Below are positions 35,151 to 47,118 of a DNA stretch of 64,000 nt, one piece after another. Both the position numbers and the translations under genes were made by a program. Below the pieces are notes generated by a model. That model ran no database searches. It had not been told where the DNA came from and saw only the letters and a list, made by a program, of their open reading frames with translations. Location of the stretch: assembly GCA_030686995.1 (NCBI GenBank), contig CM060706.1, positions 144,232,505 through 144,296,504 of the forward strand, given 5' to 3'. This DNA is from Artemisia argyi (lineage: Eukaryota; Streptophyta; Magnoliopsida; Asterales; Asteraceae). Each line of letters opens with the position of its first letter. Position 1 is the first letter of the stretch.

Positions 35151-37969
35151 CCCTTAATACCAAAGCGTCTAACACCTCTGCACGGAGACACCTTAAGGAA
35201 CACACAATCACCAATATTAAACTCTAAATCTCTCCTGTTACGAGCTGCATAACTCTTTTTTCGAGACCTAGCCTCTTTGAGTTTCTCTTTAGCAATGGCG
35301 ACCTTTTCATTGGTTACCTCAATCAACTCAGGCCCTTCAATAAGCCTTTCTCCAACCTCGTTCCAACAAATTGGTGCCCTACACTTACGACCATACAATA
35401 GTTCAAACGGAGCAGCCTTAATACTAGCGTGCCAACTGTTGTTATAAGCAAATTCCACCAGACACAAATACTCATCCCAGTTACCAGTCCACTCAAGGGC
35501 ACAAGACCTCAACATATCCTCCAAGGTCTAAATCGTACGCTCAGTCTGACCATCTGTCTGAGGGTGAAAGGCCATGCTAAACTTAAGTCTAGTTCCCCAC
35601 GCCTTTTGCAAACCCTTCCAAAATCTAGAAGTAAACCGCGGATCTCTGTCTGATATAATAGCTGCAGGAGTACCATGTAGTCGAACAATTTCCTGTCTAA
35701 AGATTTCAGCCAACCTGCTAACGGAATAATCCTTACAGATAGGCAAAAAGTGGGCTGACTTGGTTAAACGATTAACCACAACCCAAATAGCACCATGCCG
35801 CTTCTGTGTATTTGGTAAACCCGTCACAAAATCCATGGAAATCTGATCCCACTTCCAAGTAGGAATCTCTAATGGTTGTAAAAGACCACTAGCACGTTGA
35901 TGCTCAATTTTCACCTGCTGACATGTCAAACACTTGGCCACAAACGTTGCCACATCTTGCTTCATTCCATTCCACCAGAAGTTCTGTTTCAAATCTCTAT
36001 ACATCTTGGTTGAACCAGGATGGATAGTAAATGGAGAACTGTGTGCTTCAGATAACACAGCTTCCCGAATAGAAGGATCACTAGGGACACACAAACGATC
36101 ACCGTGCCATACAATACCATCATCATCAACCCGAAATTCCGTTTGCTTACCCTCCTCCAAATTCTGAATTATGGACCAAAGCTCACCATCGTCTTTCTGC
36201 GCTTCCTTAACTCTAAGTATAAGGTTAGGTTCGATCTTCAAACTCGCCCAATATCCGTCACGACCACGAATACAAAATTCCACTTCCAAAAGCTCCAAGT
36301 CATTGATAATCTTAGGAGCAATATCAAGACTAGCCAAAATCCCAGACTTTCTACTAAGAGCGTCAGCAACCACATTCGCCTTGCCTGGGTGATACTGAAT
36401 GTTCGTGTCGTAGTCTTTAAGAAGTTCTAGCCAACATCTCTGTCTCATATTCAACTCTTTCTGAGTAAAGATGTATTTAAGACTCTTATGATCGGTAAAG
36501 ATGTCACAAGATTCCCCATAAAGATAATGCCTCCAGATTTTCAAAGCAAACACGACTGCAGCCAACTCCAAGTCATGTGTAGGATAGTTTACTTCATAAG
36601 GTTTCAGCTGCCTTGACGCATAGGCGATAACCCTTCCATGCTGCATCAATACACAACCAAGACCCTTCTTTGAAGCATCACTATAGATTTGAAATCCAAC
36701 AGACCCAGAAGGTAAGGTAAGAATAGGAGAGGAAACCAATCTCTTCTTTAATTCCTCGAAGCTCTCCTCGCATTCTTCACCCCAAACGAATTTCTCACCC
36801 TTCCTCATAAGTTTAGTCAACGGTAACGCCAAACGTGAGAATCCCTCCACAAACCTTCGATAGTAACCAGCCAATCCCAAGAAACTCCTAACTTCTGTCA
36901 CAGTCGTCAGTCTTGGCCATTTAGTGATTGCCTCGACCTTTGCAGGATCCACGGTAATACCATCTGCAGAAACAACGTGACCCAAGAATGCCACTTGACT
37001 CAACCAAAATTCACATTTTGAGAACTTAGCGTACAACTGCTTCTGATGTAGAATCCCCAACACAATACGAAGGTGTTCCTCATGCTCTTCCTTCGTCTTC
37101 GAGTAAACAAGGATGTCGTCAATGAAAACGATAACAAATTTTTCCAGGAATTCATGAAAGACACGATTCATTAAATCCATGAACACAGCTGGAGCATTGG
37201 TTAAACTAAACGGCATCACCAAAAATTCATAATGACCATAACGAGTACGGAATGCTGTCTTAGGAACATCTTGTTCCTTCACCCGTAGTTGATGGTACCC
37301 AGATCTCAAATCGATTTTGGAAAAGAACTTTGCACCTTGAAGTTGATCAAAAAGGTCATCGATGTGAGGCAAAGGATAACGGTTACGAATTGTAATACGG
37401 TTAAGCTCGTGGTAGTCAATACACAGCCTCATACTACCGTCTTTCTTCTTAACAAAAAGAACAGGAGCACCCCATGGAGAAACACTCAGACGAATGAATC
37501 CACGTTCCAGAAGCTCTTGAAGTTGCTCCTTCAACTCCGTCAATTCAATAGGGGCCATACGATAAGGGGCTTTCGAAATAGGTTCGGCACCAGGGATTAA
37601 TTCAATACTAAACTCCACTTCACGTTCAGGAGGAATTCCCGGAGGTTCCTCAGGGAAAACATCAGAAAAATCTCGAACAACAGGATGATCCTCAAGGTGA
37701 GTCTCATTAACAGAAGTGTCCTTGATTGAAGCTAAGAACCCCTCACAACCATGTGAGATCAAAGTACGGGCTTTCAAAGAAGAAATGATTTTCATAGGTT
37801 TGACAGGTAGAGAACCTAGATACACAAATTCAGGATTATTCAAATCACCAAAGATAATACGTTTGGTGTGACAGTCAATCGTAGCTCGATGTTCCGTCAA
37901 CCAATCCATGCCAAGAATGATATCGAAGTCGCACATTTCCAAAGGAAAAAGATTGGCAGAACGAATCTT
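35147..37969 (-). pseudogene. Tekay-like Pol: protease end, RT, RNase H, integrase
   Basis: Continues from the Gag-protease piece after the solo LTR ([20 protein letters not shown]). RT has [54 protein letters not shown] and catalytic [12 protein letters not shown]. RNase H has [18 protein letters not shown] and [15 protein letters not shown]. Integrase has the H-H-C-C finger ([10 protein letters not shown]...CLTCQQVK), Asp in [13 protein letters not shown], Asp in [13 protein letters not shown] and Glu in DGQTERT. A single TAG near 35525-35527 replaces Gln right after that Glu motif; the frame continues to 35147. Otherwise the domains look well preserved. Confidence 0.93.
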
Positions 37970-37974
37970 GTCGT

Positions 37975-39400
37975 TGGTAGCGTAGGGATTGCACCAGGCT
38001 TTACCTCTCAAGGGATCTTGAGAAGCTTACAACCCCCACCAGGCAGTGTACCTGATTGATGTAGTATAGTATAATGACAAGTACCGGGGGATTGATCGTT
38101 CAGTTAGGAATAGTGCCACTAGGATTAGAAAACCTAAAGACTAGGTCTAGAGATGAGGGATGATTCTTTTTGTATTTTTATATTTTTTATGAAAGCAATT
38201 AAAAAATCTCGGGTTTGAAGGAGTTGGGCGGAATTAGTTGCTAGTCAACTAACCCAATAACTAAAGATGCAATCAAAATAAAATACTAAAATGAAAATAA
38301 AACTAAATTATACTAAAGGTGTGAGCAATATATGGGAGAATTGTGTTTACTTAGATTTCACTACTCCCTTGATATCTTTTACATGTTAATTACTTGTTAC
38401 AGTTGCGTGGATGACGGATTGTATTCCTTAATACCATTCATGGGGTGGCGTACTTACTTCCCCTATCCTATAAGCGCCTACTTCACTCCTATGTTGAGCC
38501 GGCTAAGAAGCTCCTAACATGGGATCACTAGAATTTGCTCATGCATTAAATACAACCAATAAAACCTAGTACACATCGGTTCATGTTTCCTAAGACGTTC
38601 AAGCATGTTACACAATGGAGATCTGCCAGTTTTCTTAAGCCTAACATTGAAATCATTCATCCATTACAACCATAAACAAGTAATCAACATATAATTAACA
38701 TCTAGGTTTCATTACATCTAAGCAAACACAAGATAGATCTAGCCTAGCATGTTGAAATCAAGACAAGCATAAGATATATTCAAACAACACATAGACATAT
38801 TGAATGAATTAAGAGAAGACTTATCTCAATTGAACATGAAAGGATTCAAGGGGGGTGAAAACCCTTGAAAATACTGTAAAATACGACCTAGGGTTTACAA
38901 AGTTCGGCCCTAGTATTCTCCACACAAGTTCCTCCTTTATGAATGAAAAATAGAAAACTATATATAGATTCTGATAGGTGACGGCGTCAAGAACAAAATT
39001 CTGACGCCGTTATCTCACTGCCAAATAGTTTCTCGGACTGCCTAGATCTGGGTCTGACACCGTCATGTGTACTCCTTATGCAGGCCGTCACCAAAAATAG
39101 TCTTGACGCCCTTGTTGTAACGCCTTCAGGTTTTCACTGGGTCGTCATGGATTTTACTCTTGACGCCGTCAGGTTTTTCTTCTTGACGCCGTCAGGTACT
39201 GTTCTCAGCATGGAAATTTAAGTCTTTGCCGTTTTCTTCACTTTTATGCTCCAAAAACATCCGAATTGCTTCCTTTTCCAGAATTCACTCCCAAAGTATC
39301 TAAAATCACAAAAGGAACGATTTAGGGCAATATTTGATCAAATAAATTCAATTCCGGGCTTAAATGACCCCCTAAAAGTGGTTCATTTTTCGCCTCATCA
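37975..39400 (-). mobile_element. solo Athila-like LTR inside the Tekay-like protease
   Basis: 1426 bp, homologous to the E3/E4 LTRs, with the minus-strand start TGATGAGGCGAAAAATG at 39400. Flanked by TSD GTCGT (37970-37974, 39401-39405). Removing it joins Gag-protease (FDD) to Pol (KIRSANLF) in one frame. No PBS or second LTR is present, so it formed by LTR-LTR recombination. It carries the same TGACGCCGTCA repeats as the related full elements. Confidence 0.93.
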
Positions 39401-40773
39401 GTCGTCAAAACGTATAGGACAATTCTTAAATTCATGGTTAATGATTACTTGGTTTTTCATAGGGGTAGATATTGATAAGGCATATTCAATTAATGTTGGT
39501 GGAATTGTTATGTGTTTAGCAAAAGAAATAGATACTATGGAATGAGTGGCACCAGTATCAAATAATACGAAAATAACTCGACCAAACATATGTAAAGAGC
39601 CCGTAATGGTACCTGATGCTCTTGCTGCCTGCTCATGAGTCATAGCAAACACCCGACCTGAAGTAGTTGACTGAGTCCCAGTACCACCTTTGTTCTTGTT
39701 CTTCGGGTACTCATTAGCTTGATGTCCCACAACACCACAAATAAAGCATCCTCCTGTAAGACGATGACACGGTTTTCCGGGATGCATCTTCCCACAAGTA
39801 GAGCATGGTGGAGAAGAAGCCTGATCCGGAAACCTCTTCTGGTTAGAAGAACCAGACCCATAATTCGACCTATACCCAGATGAGTTACCATACTGCTGAC
39901 CCCTATTGTTCCCATACCTCTGGTTGTTGTTCCTGTCACCATTTCTGTTACTACCACCGCTACCATTACCATTTCCCCTACGATCCTGATGCCTCTGACC
40001 CTGACTCCTCTGAACCTGACCAGAGCCTGTTGCCCCAGAAGATTGAATCCTATCGCTATCTCTGTTACGTTTGTTACTCCTGGTCCTATCCCTTAAGATC
40101 TCCACATTGCGGGCTGCATCAGCAACCTTGGAAATGTTAGTAAAGTCGGTATTCACAAGGCTCTCCAAGATCCAGTCACTTAATGCCCATTTGAATTTCA
40201 TAGCCTGCTCCTCTTGATTACCAGCTCGAGTCCCCAAAAAGCTAGCCAAATGCAAAAACCGCCTCATGAAGTCACCAGACGACTCATTATCGAACTGCTT
40301 GATGTTATGATATTCATGTTCAAACTTTTGCTGCTCAGAACGAGGAAAATACTGCAAATAGAAAATCTCACGAAATGACTGCCAAGTCAGAGTAGCAACA
40401 AAGTCATCACCTTTCACCTGCTTATAAGATTTCCACCAATTCAAAGCGTCACCCTCCAGCTTATAACTAGCAAGACGAGCCTTAACCTCGTCACCACACC
40501 CAAGCACCTCGAATATTTTCTCAATGTGGGCTATCCAGTTTTCAGCATCCACAGGAGAGTTAGCTGAGCTAAAAGACTTGGGCCTTTGCTTCCCAAATTT
40601 CTCCAACCACCCAAGTATGGTAGGTGCAGCATCCCCACCACTACTAGAACCTGGGTGAGCCTGAAGAAATTCATCAAAAAGCCGGGTCCTAATATCTGGC
40701 ATCAAGGCCTCAACAGCCTGGGCCACAGCGCGCTAAAAGCAGCTTCATCACCAGTGTTACGTGTGTTGACCAT
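39401..40773 (-). pseudogene. Tekay-like Gag and protease
   Basis: The likely start is ATG at 40771-40773 (MVNTRNTGDEA). A frameshift near 40730 moves into the long frame that begins VAQAVEALMP. Gag core: NWIAHIEKIFEVLGCGDE, ALNWWKSYK, FYLQYFPRSEQQKFEHEY. A Ser/Gly/Asn/Arg-rich linker follows, then two finger motifs: CSTCGKMHPGKPC and CFICGVVGHQANEY, the second having Tyr in place of its last Cys. Protease VLFDTGATHSIVSI keeps the catalytic DTG. The frame runs into the solo LTR at FDD. Confidence 0.92.
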
Positions 40774-40910
40774 CTAGAAGATCAATAAACGGATTAGTGA
40801 AGACAAATCAAAATGAGAGTTACAAAATGAAGGAAACAGTCAAAGCAGAAGAAGCCTAATGTCTACCCAAATCCTCACAGGTCACTAGCCTAAGCTCTAA
40901 GAGTCGCAAA

Positions 40911-40926
40911 CCTGTCTCTGATACCA
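40911..40926 (-). other. primer binding site of the Tekay-like element
   Basis: TGGTATCAGAGACAGG on the minus strand, four bases inside the 5' LTR; its first 11 bases match the complement of the initiator tRNA-Met 3' end. Confidence 0.88.
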
Positions 40927-40930
40927 TAAT

Positions 40931-43900
40931 TGTAACACCCTAACCCGAAAAGGGCTAGAATGAAACATTATGGTGTGTAATCAGAACATAACAATGCAAG
41001 CGGAAGTCTTTATTAAAAGATAAGTAACAAGTCATAAGAAACAATGACTTAAAGAATATAGCCTTAACCAGGGCTATACAAAGGAAAATAATCCGGAAAT
41101 ACATAAGTTTAAAGGAAATAACAAGTCAAAGTACTAAGTTTGAAAATACATAACAATGGGGAAACACTAAGTATAGGTCCTCTAGCATCCTACACTCATC
41201 ACTCAAAGCCCCGCTTCCCACTTATTACCTGCCGCAGAGAAAAGAAAATGCGGCTGAGCTAACGCTCAGTGAACAGATATAAATAAAGATAGGTAATAAG
41301 CATAAACGAAAAGAATAGACGAATAAGAGTCCACGAGAATCTGCAAAGATTAAGGTCAACGAAATATAGCATATGTGATAATGAATCAATGATTCATTAA
41401 AAGAAATATGAAACGAATATAAACATAAGCAAAGAGAATACAAACGTATAATAAGCATAAAGAGAATGGAAATATAAGGATGTCAAATATTAACAAAGAA
41501 ATGCCCAGATAATCATACAAATTGCACAAAGGATTTGCAACTCCAATGTACTAGTGTGAAATGGAGTGTATTGCACACACTAAACCATTCACCAAATAAT
41601 ACAAAACAAAGTACCTAGGATGCATCCATATGCCCCTGCAAAACAAATATATATGCACAAAGCTCTAGGCTAAGTAAACATATACAATAATAAATATAGG
41701 CCTGAATAGCTATAGCATAATAGGGAACGCTGTGGACTAAGACCCACCTCCACAAATAGTGTCAGTACCACTGGTGCATCAGTGGTAAGGCCATGGACTC
41801 CCCATGACTGGCTACAAATTAATCAAATCATATATAAGTAAGCCGGTGAAGAACACAAGGAAAGCAGGAGCTCGGGTATTGAGATATTCCATCAAGAGAA
41901 AGGAGGCAGACTGGTAATAAGGCCGACCGCATAGGGGGAGGAAACCGAAAAGCTAAGCTTTGCGGAGCGGACCAATCTTCCGTACCGCCCCCCCTGACTC
42001 TCTCCCTATAAAAAAAAGCCTGCGGGAAGCGCGAAGAGCTAAGCCACTAATGTCGTGGCGAAGGTTACACATAATGGGCATAGAATCAAGAATGCTATAG
42101 AAAAGAAATATAGCATGCAAACGAATATCAAGCTCATATCAATATCAAGTATCAACAAACACGAATCAAACAAAGGGAACATATCAATGGCTTAACTGAA
42201 GGGATCATAATCGAAATATTAAACAAAAGAGAGAAAGATGGCCTTTACTAAAACGGCGGAATATCTGTACCTTAAGAAATGAAAGCAAATGGAAAAGAAC
42301 ACAGGGAAAAGTGGATCACTCCTTCTTCACCGAACCTACATGAATTATAATTACATATTACTTATACGCTTATTTAATATTATAACGGATTTTAAATGCT
42401 TGTTATAATTACGTCTTCATATTTAGGGTTTATTTAGGTTAAAATGTTCAAAACATAGGTTTAGGGTTCCTTTAATTAATGCATAATTTAATTAGATTAT
42501 AAATGTGATTCCAAATTAGGTTTGGTCGAATTAGAAGTTTAGGGTATAAAATGTAAATTATCAAAATTTAATATTAAAAGTCAATTAAAATTATCTTAAA
42601 GTTTATTTTAATAAATTAATATTAGGATAATAATTTTGGACCCCGTCGTTATAATTTATTAACGTATTACTGACATTAATCATAGACCGCGACGACCCAA
42701 AATATAATTGGCACTCACACGCATGCCCAACAAATCCAACTCACGCATGATTATCTAGTATGATCAGATGACACACTCACATATTTTATTTTTTATGTAT
42801 TATATGAGATACATGAATGCAATATGAACACAAGTTAATCTCTTAGACGAAATGATAGATCGAAACCGAAACCATGACACAACTGTGAGACTAAAACAGC
42901 GTGACAACAAAGGTTTTAGCGAGGCCAAAATGTAACCAAATTAAACTCCCTATATACGTTTAAATTCAATCAGACCTTAAACCAAATGAGCTCACATGTT
43001 TAATAATCAAATAAATATCAAAGCCCTATGTTTTAATTCTATTCGAAGCATATATGCAGGTTTACATTCGATTGGTTGTGAGTTTTAGGAGTCATTTATG
43101 AGGAAGTTAATAAACATGCATGACCAAAGCAGAAAACAAAGACACAATTCATAATGTAACGTGACCAAATAAATCCTACGTCTACTCGTTTTAGATCTGA
43201 TTACGAAACAGATTTCACAGGTTAATTACCCAAGATGACACCCCTACTAACCACCCCAAGAGCGACACATACGTAACCATGCATACACACCCACACGACC
43301 TCAGTTTTATCAAGACAACCACGGAGTTTAACGAGACCAAAAACAGCCTAAGTCTAACCTTTTAGATCTGATTATAGCACACGTCTCATAGGTTTATTTA
43401 GTCGATTTTATACCTGTAAAACAGCCCCATGTCAACACACGATGCCACATACACAAACACAACAATAATGACACAAACACACTCCACATGAAATCACAAA
43501 ACAGCCCTAGCCATCGTTAACATGTTCATATGGTTTCCAGTTTAGTAAGGTTCATGAAGCGTGCATTAAGTGGTTCAAATAGGGCTTAAAGATCAGCTTA
43601 GGGTCGAGTAAAGGTGGATCAAACAATCAATAACATGGGTCGATCAAACAGAAAAGTAAGTGTCGAATACACCAGGTTATGTGTCGATTTTATGAGTCTA
43701 AGATTTGTTATTTCATGTGAGATAGTTATGATTTTATAAGGCCCAATTACCATACGAATACAAAGCATATGTGTTATACGATTTTAGGTTTCATTAACAG
43801 GTTATATACGTACATATATATGTTTTGACGAGATGGAAAGTTAACACCAAAACAAGTGCATTACCAGGTTTTAGAATAGTTAGTTATGATTTCATGTGTC

Positions 43901-44770
43901 GCATTCGTGGTGTATATACAAAGATTTATGAACAGTACGTAATAAACAGATCTGAGTAGCATGTTAACTGTTGGGTTTTATTATAGTGTATGTCGTATAT
44001 AAGTGTGTGACAAGGGAGTACATATGTACCTTGGCTGGATCGAGAGGAAAGACCAAGAAGATCAAGAACAGTAACCCGCAACTAACTAGAAAATAAGCTA
44101 GAATCTTTACTATGAATCAATCACCCAACAGCAACAAACCTTATCACCCACGAAACACAGCAACAACCCTTCGAACCTTTGACCCTCGAGAGAGAAAAGA
44201 TAGCAGGAACCTTGTGTGTGTTATGTTTTGTATCGAATGGAAACAGAGAATGAGGAGGCAAAGTATATAATATGGAAAACGTGTATTTTGTTTGGAAAGG
44301 AAATAATATCGTATCAATTATAGCAAAGAAGTGAGTCGAGGTATATTAGGCAGAGATAGGGAACTAATGCATTCTCATCCTTTTGAAATATTGGGGCAAA
44401 TGATATAAGGCTTAAAGGAAACGTGTAAGTATCAAAGGAATGTGGCTTGTTTGGAGAAGAGCTGTGCATGCAAATATCCTATTCTTTTTATAAGATTCGA
44501 ACAAATCAAGAAGAATAAAAATTGGGTCTCCATAATACGTATGAGATTGTATAGGATTAAGATATGTTTTTAATTTGTAACAAACTTTATTATTTGGGTA
44601 CATTTACTTAGGTTATAATTTATAATGTATTAATATCACATGACATATAGTTTTAGGCTTTTATTTGTAGCTTAACATAAGGTTCAAAGTTTAGTTGTTA
44701 TTTAGTCCCTTAACTTTAAAAATTTTCATATTATACCCCATTTTAGGTTTACAAATTTTTGGGTTTTACA
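40931..44770 (-). repeat. 5' LTR of the Tekay-like element
   Basis: Plus-strand ends TGTAACACCCTAACCCG and GGGTTTTACA. 3840 bp, of which 226 bp is a foreign insert (41841-42066). The outer flank TCTTA would be the TSD, but its partner was lost with the truncated 3' LTR. Confidence 0.93.
41841..42066. other. 226-bp GC-rich insert, candidate mitochondrial DNA (NUMT)
   Basis: Absent from the 3' LTR, where the flanks join directly as CAAGTAACACATAATGG. No TSD and no loss of target bases; at most one base of microhomology. The content (CCGACCGCATAGGGGGAGG, GCTAAGCTTTGCGGAGCGG, GCCTGCGGGAAGCGCG) is far more GC-rich than the surroundings. It resembles plant mitochondrial intergenic DNA to my eye; origin is inference. 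Confidence 0.6.
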
Positions 44771-45755
44771 TCTTAGGAACACTTAGTATTTCTACAACTG
44801 GTGATCTACATCAATGGACACCAGCTGTAAATTATTGAGTCCTTCGCAGATCTTAGCAATCTGCCAAGAACGTTTATGAGAGAAGTTACATAAGTATTTC
44901 TCAATGATTGAATGGAAATCCTGCCAGGGTCAACATCAAACAATCCTGACAGCAGGTCACTTCGATAACTCCTTGCGGGTTACGCTTAGTGTTTGCGGTG
45001 GTTTCTTAGCAGTCTACAATCGTGGTGTGATGCCCAGCGACTCACCCAGTCATTGAGCTACTTAGTAGGTCTTGTAAGCTCCTTCAGGGGTATCTGACAT
45101 GGGAACGGCCTTGATAAGGGTTAGAAGGAGTCTTCACACTATGGTGTTGACGATCTCTAATTCCTTATTTGTAAGTACCGAATTTTTTATTGCTAACTTT
45201 TTACCTACAGGGACACATCATATCCATAGCGATGGATTCCACATGCTCATACATGCATCTTGAAGTCATTGAAAGCTCCCTCAAAGATCAAAGCAACACA
45301 AAGTTCAAAGAAAGATTCTACGCCAAAAGAAAGAATCTACAAAGTAAAAAGACTAAAGATCTAAGTGTATGAAAGGGAACTACGTGCACGTGTAAGTCAA
45401 AGTTCAAAGATGTATGAGCTTGTTGGAATGGCGGACAACCACCACAGACGCAGAAGTGACGAAAGGCAGATTACACCATCATTTGATCACAACAACAAGA
45501 ACAAAGAATGAAGATCACAAAGCATGATTGGAACAAAGAATCTAGCAAAGCTATTACACAAAGACTCAAAGTTCAAAACAACAAGCATCAAAGAAGTCAA
45601 AAGATCAGTCATTTCTATTGGTGGACCCATAACCCACAGGTCGCAAAAGAGATCTCAATGATCACCCCTTTAGGGGGAGATTGTTGGAAACGCAAAAGTG
45701 ATGATCATAAATGCAATCAAAGAGAGATCTCAATGATCGTCCCTTAGGGGGAGAT
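44771..45755 (+). other. C2 3' non-coding part, right of the Tekay-like insert
   Basis: About 1 kb without a recognisable domain. Near the end, a block containing GAGATCTCAATGATC and GGGGGAGATTGTTGG occurs twice (about 45650-45690 and 45722-45762); the second copy runs into the 3' LTR and holds the working polypurine tract. The small ORFs at 45190-45372 and 45508-45747 show no family signature. Confidence 0.6.
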
Positions 45756-46096
45756 TGTTGGGTACGCTTGAAGTGACGATCATTATCGAGTCAATGAGTC
45801 TTGTAATAGGTTGCAACGTTAAAGTTTTAATATGTTTTATAATTATTCTTGTTTAGAATACATGTATTGTTAAAGTCTAAGGGCCATTAGTGATATTATG
45901 AGAAACATGTAAGATGCCCTAGACTAGGAGTATAAATACTCTTGTAACCTCTCATTTGAGCGAGGGTTGGTTCATTAGGAATAAGAAATATCTCTTATTT
46001 CTTCTCTTGTTTCTCTCTCTCTCTCTCTAACACATATCTTTCTCTCTCTAAACATTTCTCTTATGCGTGAAAATACATAAAAGTCGGGACCCAACA
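45756..46096 (+). repeat. 3' LTR of C2
   Basis: 341 bp, TGTTGGGTACG...GACCCAACA, preceded by the purine tract AGGGGGAGAT and followed by TSD GTTGT (46097-46101). Confidence 0.93.
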
Positions 46097-46101
46097 GTTG
46101 T

Positions 46102-46675
46102 ATTTAATGCATGAGCGAATTCTAATGATCCTATGTTAGGAGCTTCTTGCAGGATCGACATAGGAGTGAAGTAGGAGCTTATAGAGTTGGGGAAGTACGT
46201 ACGCCACCCCACGATTGGTATTAAGGAATATAACCCGTCATCCACGCAACTGTAACAAACTATCAACCTGTAAAAGATATCTAGGGAGTAATGAAATCTA
46301 AGTAAACACAATTTTCCCATTTATTGTTCACACCACTAGTTTAATTAGTTTTATTTACATTTTTGTTATTTTATTTTGATTGCATCTTTAGTTATTGGGT
46401 TAGTTGACTAGCAACTAATTCCGCCCACACTTCCAAAATCCAAGATTTTTACTTGCTTTTCATAAAATATAAAAATACAAAAAGAATCACCCCTCACCTC
46501 TAGACCTAGTTTTTAGGCTTTCTAATCCTAGCGACACTATTCCTGAGTTGAACGATCAATCCCCCGGTACTTGTCACTATACTATACTACAACGATCAGG
46601 TACACTGCCTGGTGGGGGTTGTAAGCTTCTCGAGATCCCTCGAGAGGTAAAGCCTGGTGCAATTCCCATGCATCA
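46102..46675 (+). repeat. E3 5' LTR, second part
   Basis: 574 bp resuming ATTTAATGCATGAGCG exactly where 25225 stops, ending CCCATGCATCA. Identical in length and nearly in sequence to the matching part of the right LTR. Confidence 0.93.
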
Positions 46676-46681
46676 AGTTTT

Positions 46682-46700
46682 TGGCGCCGCAGCCCGGGGA
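46682..46700 (+). other. tRNA-Asp primer binding site of E3
   Basis: TGGCGCCGCAGCCCGGGGA, six bases after the LTR end. It matches the complement of tRNA-Asp(GUC) with small changes. The leader runs to the ORF start at 46839. Confidence 0.85.
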
Positions 46701-46838
46701 ATAGTTATTGTCTAGGTTAAGATTTCTTTTTATTAGGTCTACGTGCTAGATTCCTTTCTAGTAAGATTTTATTTTTATTTTTTAGGTTTTCTTTAATCTA
46801 TCTTATTTCTTTGTTTCCTTTGTTCGTAAACTATCTCG

Positions 46839-47118
46839 ATGGATAACAATAACATTGATCGTTTGATTCCTGTTATTCGTGTTTTTCGTTGTAGGATTTT
46901 CCAAATGCCCGCCCCAATCCCTTTAGTGGAAAATGAGAACCCACCTAACCTATCGCCTAACCACCACTTTGATAATAATTCTGAAATGGAGGAGTCTGAC
47001 CATGATGATGACCATAGGGCTAGTCCTTTTTACTATTTAGACTCCGATGAGGATCTAGATGATGGTGATGTGATTAATGAGGATAGAATGGAAGATGAAG
47101 TGAACCCTCTTAGGTATG
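46839..47118 (+). pseudogene. E3 ORF piece 1: acidic N-terminal region
   Basis: Starts MDNNNIDRLIPVIRVF and is rich in Asp and Glu (e.g. DSDEDLDDGDVINEDRMED). No Gag core is present. It is interrupted after LRY by element E4 (TSD GTATG) and continues at 56953 in the same frame, giving 298 codons in total. Role unknown. Confidence 0.8.

Larger units (their letters stand above)
31313..44770 (-). mobile_element. Tekay-like chromovirus (Ty3/gypsy), nested in C2
   Basis: LTRs of about 3.4-3.6 kb at 31313-34732 (3', truncated) and 40931-44770 (5'), with Gag-protease-RT-RNase H-integrase-chromodomain between them on the minus strand. Long LTRs, initiator tRNA-Met primer site and chromodomain fit Tekay. 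About 190 bp of the 3' LTR end is missing with its TSD. It is damaged by a solo LTR insertion, a TAG, a ~4-bp deletion and an early gag frameshift. Confidence 0.9.
25226..46096 (+). mobile_element. pol-less copia element C2, nested in the E3 5' LTR
   Basis: Terminal LTRs 25226-25560 and 45756-46096, TSD GTTGT (25221-25225, 46097-46101). Plus-strand orientation is set by the PBS after the left LTR and the GGGGGAGA polypurine tract before the right one. After removing the Tekay-like insert, about 7.4 kb remains: a repeat-rich leader, one coiled-coil Gag-like ORF and a long non-coding 3' part. No protease, integrase, RT or RNase H of copia type is present. Confidence 0.88.

Noticed and set aside
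35429..36430. Plus-strand ORFs opposite the Tekay-like pol
   Set aside because: Shadow frames of the long minus-strand Pol, which has clear RT, RNase H and integrase motifs.
44771..45755. Residual copia pol of C2
   Set aside because: The ORFs at 45190-45372 and 45508-45747 lack RT, RNase H or integrase motifs and are rich in stops in other frames.
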